Positions 42,655 to 50,366 of a stretch of DNA of 64,000 nt are shown here, piece by piece. The position numbers and the translations under genes were made by a program. Position 1 is the first letter of the stretch, and every line of letters starts with the position of its first letter. The stretch is from Chitinophaga sp. XS-30. GTDB lineage: Bacteria; Bacteroidota; Bacteroidia; Chitinophagales; Chitinophagaceae. The notes below the pieces were generated by a model. That model was not told where the DNA came from, made no database searches, and worked only from the letters and a program-made list of their open reading frames with translations. The stretch is taken from assembly GCF_008086345.1 (NCBI RefSeq), contig NZ_CP043006.1, forward strand, positions 6,017,501 through 6,081,500, read 5' to 3'.

Positions 42655-44235
42655 TTAGCGCACTTTCAGCATGGTTCTCACCTGTTGAGTGACCCCGTTC
42701 TGGAAACGGCAGTAATACACGCCGTTGGGCAGCATCTCGCCATCGAAGGTCACCGTATAGGTGCCTGCGGCATGATCGCTGTCCGCCAGGGTACGCAGGA
42801 GACGGCCCATGGTATCGAAGACCTGTATGAGGGTATGCCCGCCGCGGGTGGTGTAGGAAACGACCGTTTTGAGGGTGAAGGGGTTCGGGTAGTTGGTCAC
42901 CAGGTTGATGCCTTCATCCACTCCCGGAACGTTCGTTATTGTTCCGCAGGCCAGGCCGTTCACCAGCGGAAGGCTCTGATAGTTGTTGAGCATGATGGAG
43001 TTGAGGTCCGCCGCGGGTACGCAGAACCATTGTTCCAGCAATGAAGCATATACGGAACGGAAATCGTACTGCATGGGAATATTGTCATTCACGGAGGCGG
43101 CGTCCGGCATGGTGGGCGTAGCGCCGAGCACCTGCTGGTTCACATAATCCCCGAAAACGATCATGGGAGCCGAAGCGCCATGGTCGGTACCCATACTGCC
43201 GTTGGATTTGATGCGCCGGCCGAATTCGGAGAAGGTCATGCCCACTACCCGCTGTGATTTCTTCAGCCCTTTCAGGTCGTCCATAAAGGCTTTGACGGCG
43301 GAGGACACACGGCCCAGCAGGGTAGCATGCGTACCGGTGGTGGTATCGCCGCTTTCGGTCTGGCTGGCATGGGTATCAAAACCGCCGATGCTCACCATGT
43401 ACAGGCGTGTTTTCAGGCCGCCTGCCACGAGGCGGGCAACGATCTTCAGCTGTTCCGCCAGGTTGTTGTTGGCGGGGTACGGCCCCTGGTTGGTCACGCG
43501 CGCGGCGGCTATCTTGATAGCATCCGCGAATTTGTTGGTATGTTGCTGTATAAGGCGGATATATTTCAGCTCTTTCCCTGCGCGGGTATCGGGTACGGGA
43601 TCTTCCACGCCGTTGAGCAGGTTATAAAAATCCGTTGCGCTGGTCACGGCCATGCCCATATTGGTGGCAGGCCCCTGGAATGCAGGGGAAACGATGGAAC
43701 CGATCTGGATGGCCAGCGGGTCCGGCATGTCCGCATTCGGATAATTGACGGGATAATTGGGATACTCGTAGTTCAGGTATCTTCCGCCCCAGCCGGTAGG
43801 CAGCACCTGGTTGGCATCTGAACCGGTGAGCCAGATATCCGTAGCCCGGAAGTGCGAAAAATTGGGAGATGGATATCCCACGCTGTGCAGCAAGGTCACA
43901 TGCCCTTCGTTGTACATCTGCTGAATGCCGGTCATGGCGGGATGCAGACCGGTTTTCGCATGCCCGGCAAGCCGCAGCACCCGGCCTTCCGGGATGGCAA
44001 TGTTGCTGCGCGCGGCCTGGTAGTTGCCGTACTGGTCCAGCGGGATCACCATATTCAGACCGTCATTGCCGCCATTCAGCTGGATCATCACCAGCACATG
44101 ATCATTGTCCGTAGCCGCACCTTCCAGCGCGGCCAGCAGCGGGGAACTCCCGAATGCCTTCACGGAAAAGCCGTTGATGAAAGAGGGCAGTATGGCAGCC
44201 GGTGCAGTATATTTGAGGAAATCTCTACGTTTCAT
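42655..44235 (-). CDS. DUF1501 protein with T9SS C-terminal sorting domain
   Basis: A 526-residue exported protein. The start MKRRDFLKYTAPAAILPSF has a twin-Arg-like signal. The DUF1501 body (about 40-430) contains VLVMIQLNGGNDGLNMVIPL, GYPSPNFSHFRATDIW, MVSIGGFDTHASQ and SEFGRRIKSNGSMGTDHG, the sulfatase-like metal and active-site segments of the family. The end (about 450-526) is a type A T9SS sorting domain: NYPNPFTLKTVVSY, a GRLLRTLAD segment and GVYYCRF, so the product should cross the outer membrane by type IX secretion. It follows the DUF1800 gene by 19 bp; this pair is widespread and its substrate unknown. Confidence 0.92.
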   Translation of the reverse strand: MKRRDFLKYTAPAAILPSFINGFSVKAFGSSPLLAALEGAATDNDHVLVMIQLNGGNDGLNMVIPLDQYGNYQAARSNIAIPEGRVLRLAGHAKTGLHPAMTGIQQMYNEGHVTLLHSVGYPSPNFSHFRATDIWLTGSDANQVLPTGWGGRYLNYEYPNYPVNYPNADMPDPLAIQIGSIVSPAFQGPATNMGMAVTSATDFYNLLNGVEDPVPDTRAGKELKYIRLIQQHTNKFADAIKIAAARVTNQGPYPANNNLAEQLKIVARLVAGGLKTRLYMVSIGGFDTHASQTESGDTTTGTHATLLGRVSSAVKAFMDDLKGLKKSQRVVGMTFSEFGRRIKSNGSMGTDHGASAPMIVFGDYVNQQVLGATPTMPDAASVNDNIPMQYDFRSVYASLLEQWFCVPAADLNSIMLNNYQSLPLVNGLACGTITNVPGVDEGINLVTNYPNPFTLKTVVSYTTRGGHTLIQVFDTMGRLLRTLADSDHAAGTYTVTFDGEMLPNGVYYCRFQNGVTQQVRTMLKVR

Positions 44236-44254
44236 AAATAGGTTTTCAATATGA

Positions 44255-45910
44255 TCAGGCTAAATGATATTCGGAGAGGTTCATGATATATTTATACATT
44301 TCCCGCAGATGCGTCAGCACGATGTTCCGGTTCATCATATTCGAAGTATCCGCTTTATAGGCGTTCCAGGCGTTGGTCCAGTAATAATCCTGCTCCTGTC
44401 CCTGCAGGAGTATCTGATCTTTGAGAAAAGCCTTTGTATTCTCTGAAACCCCCATCCTGTACAGTATTTCCAGCGAGTCATTCACGAGGGCCACGGGGTC
44501 CTGGGGATTATCGAGCTGGTCTGCGAACAGGATCGGGTCGATCTGCAGCGTCTGGCCGTTGCGGGTATAACCGGTAGTGATCATCTGGTCCACCAGCATG
44601 TTCCGTTTGGGCAGGGTATCTGTATTGATCCACAGCTCATGGAACTGGGGCGCAAGATAATAGGCGTCCCATCCGGATACGCCGGGAGGATCGCCGATGT
44701 TCTGCTGCTGCGTACTGGCAGCGGCCTGCAACGCGCTCCACTGGCCGTATGCGGCCGGATAATCCGCAGCGGTAGCCAGCGGCACACCGAATTCCCTGCA
44801 AAGGCCTACGGTAAAATCCACCGGGCTTTTGATGAGGCAGGACATGTTCAGCGGATCATAAAAATGCTCGCTCTTCAGCAAGGCTTCCAGCAGCGGCTTG
44901 ATCTCGTAATTGCTGCTGCGGAAGATCTCCGCCAGCGGTGTGATCACATTGGCTTCGGCGGCGGCGTCTATTTCGTAGTAAATGAAGAACTGGTAGAATC
45001 TGCGGCAGATGAATTTGGCCACTTCCTGCTGCTGGAAGATGATGCCCAGCATATCATCCAGCTCCGTAGTGCCTGCTTCCCCGGTTTTCCCCGTGATCAC
45101 GCGGTTGGAGAACCAGCTGGAAAACTGCTTGTTCTCGATGTCGTGCATCGTGGGATCGAAGTAGGAAGAGATGTTCACTTTATCGATGCGGTAACCGGTG
45201 AGCACTCTTGCCCCGGCACGCACATCTTCTTCGGTGTACAGGGATTCGGGGCCTTTGCCGCAGGTGAACAGCTCCAGCAACTCGCGGGAATAGTTCTCAT
45301 CCGCTGCGCTTTTTTCGTTCAGGTACCCGTTGAGGTACACCAGCATGGCAGGGTCCAGCGTTACCGCTTTCGTCATCGCCCTGAAGTTGCCCAGTGCGTG
45401 ACTGCGCAGCATGGCGTTATGCTTGTACATGAAACGGGCATCCTGTATGGTCTGTGTTTCGGTAGCGAAGTGATTATGCCAGAAGAGTACCAGCTTTTCA
45501 TGCATGGTCCTTTCCTGGTTGAGCATGAGGCCGGTCCACCAGGCCTTATAGGAAGCGCGGCGTTTATCGTTCAGCTCTTCGTCTCCTTCGGGAGCCAGCA
45601 CCCAGGGCGCTCCGGCCGGTACGCCGGTAGGATCGATATAGGCGCCAACGTTATAATTATTGACAGGAGGAGCGGGATCAACGGAATTGGGTTGCAGCAG
45701 TGCATCCACGGCGTCTTCCATCGTCATGCCTTCGAAATGCCTGATATCTGCGGGCGCGGCGCCGAACATGGCGCGTTTCAGCAAATGCACGACCTGCGCC
45801 TTGCCCCATTCTCCGGTATATGGGCTGATGCCGGTACGGGTACGGCCATAGTTCACTTTCACCGTTTTCTTGCGGGAAGGGGCTAGTGTTAAGAAGTCTC
45901 TACGATCCAT
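44255..45910 (-). CDS. DUF1800 family protein
   Basis: A 551-residue protein of the DUF1800 family. MDRRDFLTLAPSRKKTVKVN resembles a twin-Arg start but lacks a long hydrophobic core. Family segments are VVHLLKRAMFGAAPADIRHF (35-54), LVLFWHNHFATETQ (about 140), NENYSRELLELFT style at about 205-215 (DENYSRELLELFTCG), and IFRSSNYEIKPLLEALLKSEHFYD in the C-terminal half. The role is unknown; the pair DUF1800-DUF1501 is conserved in planctomycetes and Bacteroidota and is thought to act in the envelope. First gene of the two-gene unit. Confidence 0.92.
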   Translation of the reverse strand: MDRRDFLTLAPSRKKTVKVNYGRTRTGISPYTGEWGKAQVVHLLKRAMFGAAPADIRHFEGMTMEDAVDALLQPNSVDPAPPVNNYNVGAYIDPTGVPAGAPWVLAPEGDEELNDKRRASYKAWWTGLMLNQERTMHEKLVLFWHNHFATETQTIQDARFMYKHNAMLRSHALGNFRAMTKAVTLDPAMLVYLNGYLNEKSAADENYSRELLELFTCGKGPESLYTEEDVRAGARVLTGYRIDKVNISSYFDPTMHDIENKQFSSWFSNRVITGKTGEAGTTELDDMLGIIFQQQEVAKFICRRFYQFFIYYEIDAAAEANVITPLAEIFRSSNYEIKPLLEALLKSEHFYDPLNMSCLIKSPVDFTVGLCREFGVPLATAADYPAAYGQWSALQAAASTQQQNIGDPPGVSGWDAYYLAPQFHELWINTDTLPKRNMLVDQMITTGYTRNGQTLQIDPILFADQLDNPQDPVALVNDSLEILYRMGVSENTKAFLKDQILLQGQEQDYYWTNAWNAYKADTSNMMNRNIVLTHLREMYKYIMNLSEYHLA

Positions 45911-46109
45911 TGTGATACGGTTATGACTTTAAGGTTTGTGTCAAGCTGTTACCTGGTTGATATCTTACAACGATAATAACATTACAGGGCATTTCAGGCA
46001 AAAGCCGGTTTTCCAGGAAGCAAATTAGTAAAAAGTTTAATTCAATTATATTATTTTATATGAAATGTCGTTGTCGGCGGTTTATCAGGGGGTTAGGCAG
46101 GGCTGTTTG

Positions 46110-46144
46110 AAAAAAAGGGGCGCGTCAGCCTTGCGACGCACCCC
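46110..46144 (-). terminator. Rho-independent terminator of the thiolase gene
   Basis: On the minus strand GGGGTGCGTC pairs with GACGCGCCCC (10 pairs, one T-G) around an 8-nt loop and is followed by seven T (46116-46110). Confidence 0.85.
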
Positions 46145-46173
46145 AAAATTGCTGATTATCAGAAGTTGACCTC

Positions 46174-47352
46174 TTAAGCGAGATTTTCGATGACGCCTGC
46201 AATGCCCTGTCCACCACCTACGCAGGCGGTGACGATGCCGTACTTCTTCTTCAGGCGCTGCATGTCGTTGAGCAACTGGATGGTGAGTTTGGCGCCGGTG
46301 CATCCGAGGGGATGGCCGAGCGCAATGGCTCCGCCGTTGATATTCACGGCTTCCGGGTCCAGCCCCAGTTCGCGGATCACGGCGATGGACTGGGAAGCGA
46401 ATGCTTCGTTCAGTTCCACCAGGTCGATATCCTTGAGGGACTTTCCGGCGATCTTCAGGGCTTTGGGCACGGCGGCAATGGGACCTACGCCCATGATGCG
46501 GGGATGTACGCCCGCGGATACGCAGGATACCAGCCGCCCGATCGGCTGAAGGTTCAGCTCTTTCATCATCCGTTCACTCATCACTACCACAAAGGCGGCG
46601 CCATCACTGGTCTGTGAGGAATTACCGGCGGTTACTGATCCTCCGGCGGCAAATACGGGCCGCAATTTGGCCAGCGCTTCGGGAGAGGTGTCTGCCCGCG
46701 GCCCTTCATCCGTATCCACGGTGAAGGTGCGCGTATCTTTCTTCCCCTTTTCATTGAGATATACTTCTTCTACCGATATCGGCAGAATACCCTGTTTAAA
46801 ATATCCTTTGCTGATGGCGTTGATGGCCCGTTGGTGGGACTGGTACGCAAAACTGTCCTGCTCCTCGCGGCTCACTTTAAACTCCTTTGCCACGGCTTCC
46901 GCCGTGAGGCCCATGCTGAGGTAATAGTCCGGCGTAACGCTGGTCACATTATAGTTCGGCACGGTTTTCCAGCCGGCTACCGGCACCAGGCTCATGCTTT
47001 CCGTACCGCCTGCAATGATGCATTCCGCCTGCCCCGTCCGTATCTTGGCCGTTGCAATGGCAATGGTCTCCAGGCCGGAGGCGCAATACCGGTTAACGGT
47101 CATGCCCGGTACATCAATGCCCAATGCGCGCACGGAGATCATCCTCCCGATCTGCAAACCCTGCTCCGCTTCCGGCACGGCATTCCCTACAATAAGGTCA
47201 TCCACCCGCTGCGGTTCCAGCTGCGGGATGGTCTTCAGCAAACCGGTGATCACATCCACGGCCAGATCATCCGGCCGGTAAAAGCGGAACCCGCCCCTTT
47301 TCGATTTCGTTACTGCCGTCCGGTATCCTGCCACTATATAAGCATCCTGCAT
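46174..47352 (-). CDS. Acetyl-CoA C-acyltransferase (thiolase)
   Basis: A 392-residue thiolase. The acyl-accepting Cys lies in VNRYCASGLETIA near residue 90; the other active-site parts are GGAIALGHPLGCTGA (His near 350) and the base Cys in CVGGGQG near 380. The N-terminus MQDAYIVAGYRTAVTKSKRGGF fits the FadA-like degradative group that acts in fatty acid beta-oxidation, more than the biosynthetic acetoacetyl-CoA type. No hydratase/dehydrogenase partner (fadB) is adjacent. It is a single gene with its own terminator, upstream of the DUF1800 operon and downstream of the MutS-like pair. Confidence 0.93.
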   Translation of the reverse strand: MQDAYIVAGYRTAVTKSKRGGFRFYRPDDLAVDVITGLLKTIPQLEPQRVDDLIVGNAVPEAEQGLQIGRMISVRALGIDVPGMTVNRYCASGLETIAIATAKIRTGQAECIIAGGTESMSLVPVAGWKTVPNYNVTSVTPDYYLSMGLTAEAVAKEFKVSREEQDSFAYQSHQRAINAISKGYFKQGILPISVEEVYLNEKGKKDTRTFTVDTDEGPRADTSPEALAKLRPVFAAGGSVTAGNSSQTSDGAAFVVVMSERMMKELNLQPIGRLVSCVSAGVHPRIMGVGPIAAVPKALKIAGKSLKDIDLVELNEAFASQSIAVIRELGLDPEAVNINGGAIALGHPLGCTGAKLTIQLLNDMQRLKKKYGIVTACVGGGQGIAGVIENLA

Positions 47353-47374
47353 GGTTCTGTCATTTGGTGTTGAT

Positions 47375-47382
47375 CAAATTTA
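47375..47382 (-). promoter_or_regulatory. -7 box ahead of the thiolase gene
   Basis: On the minus strand TAAATTTG matches TAnnTTTG and lies 22 bp before the thiolase ATG. I saw no TTG at the expected distance upstream. Confidence 0.35.
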
Positions 47383-47481
47383 AGGAATTTCATTACTTCT
47401 ACCTTATCATAACACAACCAATTGATTTGTAATACACTACAGGGTTTCCGAAGTCCCGTCCGGCAGTCCTTGTTATTTTTC

Positions 47482-47574
47482 AGCTGATCTGACACCCGTC
47501 TACCGGATCATTCAACCTGCACTCGTTATTTTCTAGCTGATCTGACACCCATCTACCGGATCATTCAACCTGCA
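47482..47574. repeat. Two tandem copies of a 53-bp direct repeat next to a mutS-like 3' end
   Basis: The 40-bp core that starts AGCTGATCTGACACCC occurs at 47482-47521 and at 47535-47574 with one mismatch (period 53). The flanks before each copy (a GTTATTTT segment) are also alike, and a third, degenerate flank copy (47575-47600) overlaps the stop region of the MutS-like gene. The array was probably made by slippage or unequal crossing over. Unit ends show no sign of an insertion sequence. Confidence 0.75.
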
Positions 47575-47581
47575 GTCCTCG

Positions 47582-48910
47582 TCATTTTTCCCCTGATCCG
47601 TTCAACAATTCCAGTATCCCTTCATTCCTGATGATCATCATCCCCTGCCGGTCTTCCGTAATACCCGCCTGCAACCTGTAAGTATATCGCGGATGCACGC
47701 CTTCCATGATGGTGGGCATAAAAGCAAACCGGATATTGTCATATTCCTTCAATGCCTCCCCTACTTCTATGATATGGGTGGAAACAATAAACAAACATTC
47801 CCTGTAACCGGAAAAACCTTCTGTTACGGCCAGCGTTCCGTCATATGCATCCTTTACATTCGTGCCTTTGAATAACTCGTCAAACATCAACAGCAGCTTT
47901 TTCCCGCTGGCAGCTGCCAGCGCGGCCTGTTTTACCCGCACTACCTCCGCGTAAAAATGGCTGTACCCCAGCCCGATATTATCCGCCACATTGATAGAGG
48001 AATACAGGCCTTCCCGTACTGAAAATTCCATCTTCGTTGCGGCGACGGGAAAGCCCATATGCGCCAGGTAAAACCCGATGCCTATCGATTTCATCAGCGT
48101 GGATTTACCGGCCATATTGGCCCCGGTAAGGAACAGCACATTGGCGCTCTGCTGCATCGTGACATCGTTGCCTACACCATGAGCGAGGCAAGGATGAGAA
48201 AGGTTCCTGGCGGAAAGCACATTCGCTTCAGCAGGCAGCGCCACCGCATAACCAAAGTTCTTTTCAGCGGCTACCCCGCTGACAGCGATGTACACATCCG
48301 TTTCATAAATGAAGGCCAATACGGCTTCCATTTTCGTCCGGAGCTTTCCCTTGAGCAAATAGTCGTAATACGACAAGGTTTTTACGGGGATGGACCGGTA
48401 TATGTCCATATCGGCCAGCTGCCCTGCATGGCTGTCTTCCAGGATGCCCTGTATGGCCGCGACATTTGCGGCATAAGGTCCCGGCACATTGCGGAGCGTT
48501 CTTGCAAAGGCCCGGCATTTGTTCAGGGTGATGATCGTAGCATGCATCCGCTGGATCATTTCCTTGTACCTTTCATCTCTCGTGAGCGATGCCAGCGATT
48601 TTTTGACGAATATACCGGCCAGGGTGAGCGCGGCGCTTTTGCTCCCGCCGGCATCCAGGTACTCGTGCATCAGGGTCACCTGCTGCGCATCAAAGGGAAA
48701 AGCAAGCCCCGCCTGCTGAAAAAAATGGAATATCCTGCTGCGGTTGTTGATGTCTTCACTATTGCCCAGCGGGTGGCGGAACATTTTATCGAGCAACTGC
48801 TCTCCACCGCGTGTTTTCGTGCGATTAAACAAATGATATACGGAACCCTGACGGAATTTGCCCATCAGGTTCAGTTCATCAAGGGTTTGTTTGTCTATAT
48901 TAAAACTCAT
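47582..48910 (-). CDS. MutS-like ATPase without mismatch-recognition domains (second of tandem pair)
   Basis: A 442-residue protein with only the MutS core helical domain III (about 20-245) and ATPase domain V (about 250-435). Walker A is TGANMAGKST (262-271), Walker B and D loop are LLLMFDELFKGTNVKDA, and the last switch is LFIVSTHIIEVGE. Domains I and II, which read mismatches in MutS, and the C-terminal Smr nuclease of MutS2 are missing. Family members of this size in Bacteroidota are called MutS-related and have no known role. It is the last gene of a run that begins with an ABC transporter and SusCD and is a paralogue of the gene 47 bp upstream. Confidence 0.88.
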   Translation of the reverse strand: MSFNIDKQTLDELNLMGKFRQGSVYHLFNRTKTRGGEQLLDKMFRHPLGNSEDINNRSRIFHFFQQAGLAFPFDAQQVTLMHEYLDAGGSKSAALTLAGIFVKKSLASLTRDERYKEMIQRMHATIITLNKCRAFARTLRNVPGPYAANVAAIQGILEDSHAGQLADMDIYRSIPVKTLSYYDYLLKGKLRTKMEAVLAFIYETDVYIAVSGVAAEKNFGYAVALPAEANVLSARNLSHPCLAHGVGNDVTMQQSANVLFLTGANMAGKSTLMKSIGIGFYLAHMGFPVAATKMEFSVREGLYSSINVADNIGLGYSHFYAEVVRVKQAALAAASGKKLLLMFDELFKGTNVKDAYDGTLAVTEGFSGYRECLFIVSTHIIEVGEALKEYDNIRFAFMPTIMEGVHPRYTYRLQAGITEDRQGMMIIRNEGILELLNGSGEK

Positions 48911-48957
48911 ATGCTGATCAGTATTAGCGTATCTTATTCAGTTTTCCCCTTCGTTTA

Positions 48958-50289
48958 TCACCCGTTCGCCGGCTTTGCGTTCTGCCTGTTCGCCCCCGTT
49001 TGCATCCCCTCCCGGAGTATGTCCAGTATCCCTTCATTCCTGATGATGATCATGCCGTGCCGGTCGTCCGTAATACCGCGCTCCAGCTTATACGTGTACG
49101 TGGGTTTATGGCCGTTCATTTTAGTGGGCATATACAGAAAAGCGATGTTCTGCAGCTGTTGCAGCGCTTCCCCTGCCTCCACAATATGGGAGGAGACGAT
49201 GAATATGCTGTTGCGCTTTCCGGCAAATCCTTTGATAACGGCTACGGTAGCTTCATGCGCATCTTTTACATTGGTGCCGCGGAACAATTCATCAAAAAGG
49301 ATGAACAGCGATTTGCCGCTGCTTAATTCGGTGGCCATTTTTTTCACCCTTGTTACTTCCGCATAAAAATGGCTGGCCCCGATACCCAGGTTATCCGGCA
49401 GGTTGATGGTGGTGTAGATGCCGTCCATGACCGAAAATTCCATGGCGGTTGCCGCTACGGGAAATCCCATGTGCGCCACATACAAGGCTGAGCTGATGGC
49501 GCGGAGGAAAGTGGATTTGCCGGCCATATTGGCGCCGGTCAGAAATATGACGTTGGATGAAGGGTCGATGGAAATGTTATTGCCTACAGGCTGCTCCAGT
49601 CCCGGATAGTACACGCCTTCCAGGGTAAGCAGGCACTGCCCTTTATCCAGTGCGCGCGGAAAAACGAACTTTCTTTCGATCGCTGTTTGTGCCACGGACA
49701 TATATACGTCCAGCGCATAGATGTACTTCAGCAGTTTTCCGATCTTGTTCCTTTCACTATTCCGGAACAATGCATCATAGGCCGTAATGGCCGCATAGGA
49801 AGGTTTTTCCTTTTCCGGCAAGCGAAGGACCGGCTCAAATGCGGGATATGACAGGAGATTGACGATGCTGTTGTACTCCGTTGAATAAGGCGCTATTTTC
49901 CCCAGATCACTGTTCTCCATAAACGCCTTTGTTATCCTGACAAGGTCAATTATCCCGGTAACGCCGTTCTGTATTTCCTTTTCGCCCAATGCTGACCGGC
50001 TGTTTGTTGTGCCGGTGGCATCCGTACCATTCAACAGGTATTTCTCCACCACATCAAATAATGACCCGTTGTATGGAAAAGGAATATTCAGCCGGGCAAA
50101 GTTGGCTATGATGCTGCTGCGCCGGTTAATTTCTTCCTTGTCTGACAATGGGTTGCGGAACATTTCTTCCAGCAGGGACTCGCCGCCGCGGGTATGGGTG
50201 CGGTTGTAGATATCATAAATGCTGCTGGTGTCATGCCTGCCAAAAATCCCTAAATCGCCAATGGTCTGTTCATCTGTATGCAAAGCCAT
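48958..50289 (-). CDS. MutS-like ATPase without mismatch-recognition domains (first of tandem pair)
   Basis: A 443-residue paralogue of the next gene, with the same design. The N-terminus GIFGRHDTSSIYDIYNRTHT RGG-type segment parallels GKFRQGSVYHLFNRTKT in its neighbour. Walker A is TGANMAGKSTFLRAIS, Walker B LFILFDELFRGTNVKDA, and the end ITDDRHGMIIIRNEGILDIL is nearly the same in both. By eye the two proteins share roughly 40 percent in the ATPase half, so the duplication is old and both copies are kept, which suggests a heterodimer like MutS-type ATPases form. It has no signal peptide; it should be cytoplasmic. It lies 77 bp after the ABC permease/GldG gene. Confidence 0.88.
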   Translation of the reverse strand: MALHTDEQTIGDLGIFGRHDTSSIYDIYNRTHTRGGESLLEEMFRNPLSDKEEINRRSSIIANFARLNIPFPYNGSLFDVVEKYLLNGTDATGTTNSRSALGEKEIQNGVTGIIDLVRITKAFMENSDLGKIAPYSTEYNSIVNLLSYPAFEPVLRLPEKEKPSYAAITAYDALFRNSERNKIGKLLKYIYALDVYMSVAQTAIERKFVFPRALDKGQCLLTLEGVYYPGLEQPVGNNISIDPSSNVIFLTGANMAGKSTFLRAISSALYVAHMGFPVAATAMEFSVMDGIYTTINLPDNLGIGASHFYAEVTRVKKMATELSSGKSLFILFDELFRGTNVKDAHEATVAVIKGFAGKRNSIFIVSSHIVEAGEALQQLQNIAFLYMPTKMNGHKPTYTYKLERGITDDRHGMIIIRNEGILDILREGMQTGANRQNAKPANG

Positions 50290-50366
50290 CTTGTCGTTTT
50301 TTTAAGTAAGCCCCCGCCGGGGGATAAACCAATATACTACCCTGAACGCTTTAACGCAGCGCCTGC

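Noticed and set aside
44639..45886. 415-codon frame on the plus strand
   Set aside because: Antisense to the DUF1800 gene, which has clear family motifs.
47482..47574. CRISPR or insertion-sequence ends
   Set aside because: Only two full copies in direct order with a 13-bp joint, no transposase and no terminal inverted repeats.
48059..49366. 435-codon frame on the plus strand spanning both MutS-like genes
   Set aside because: Antisense to two genes with intact Walker sites; its translation shows no domain.
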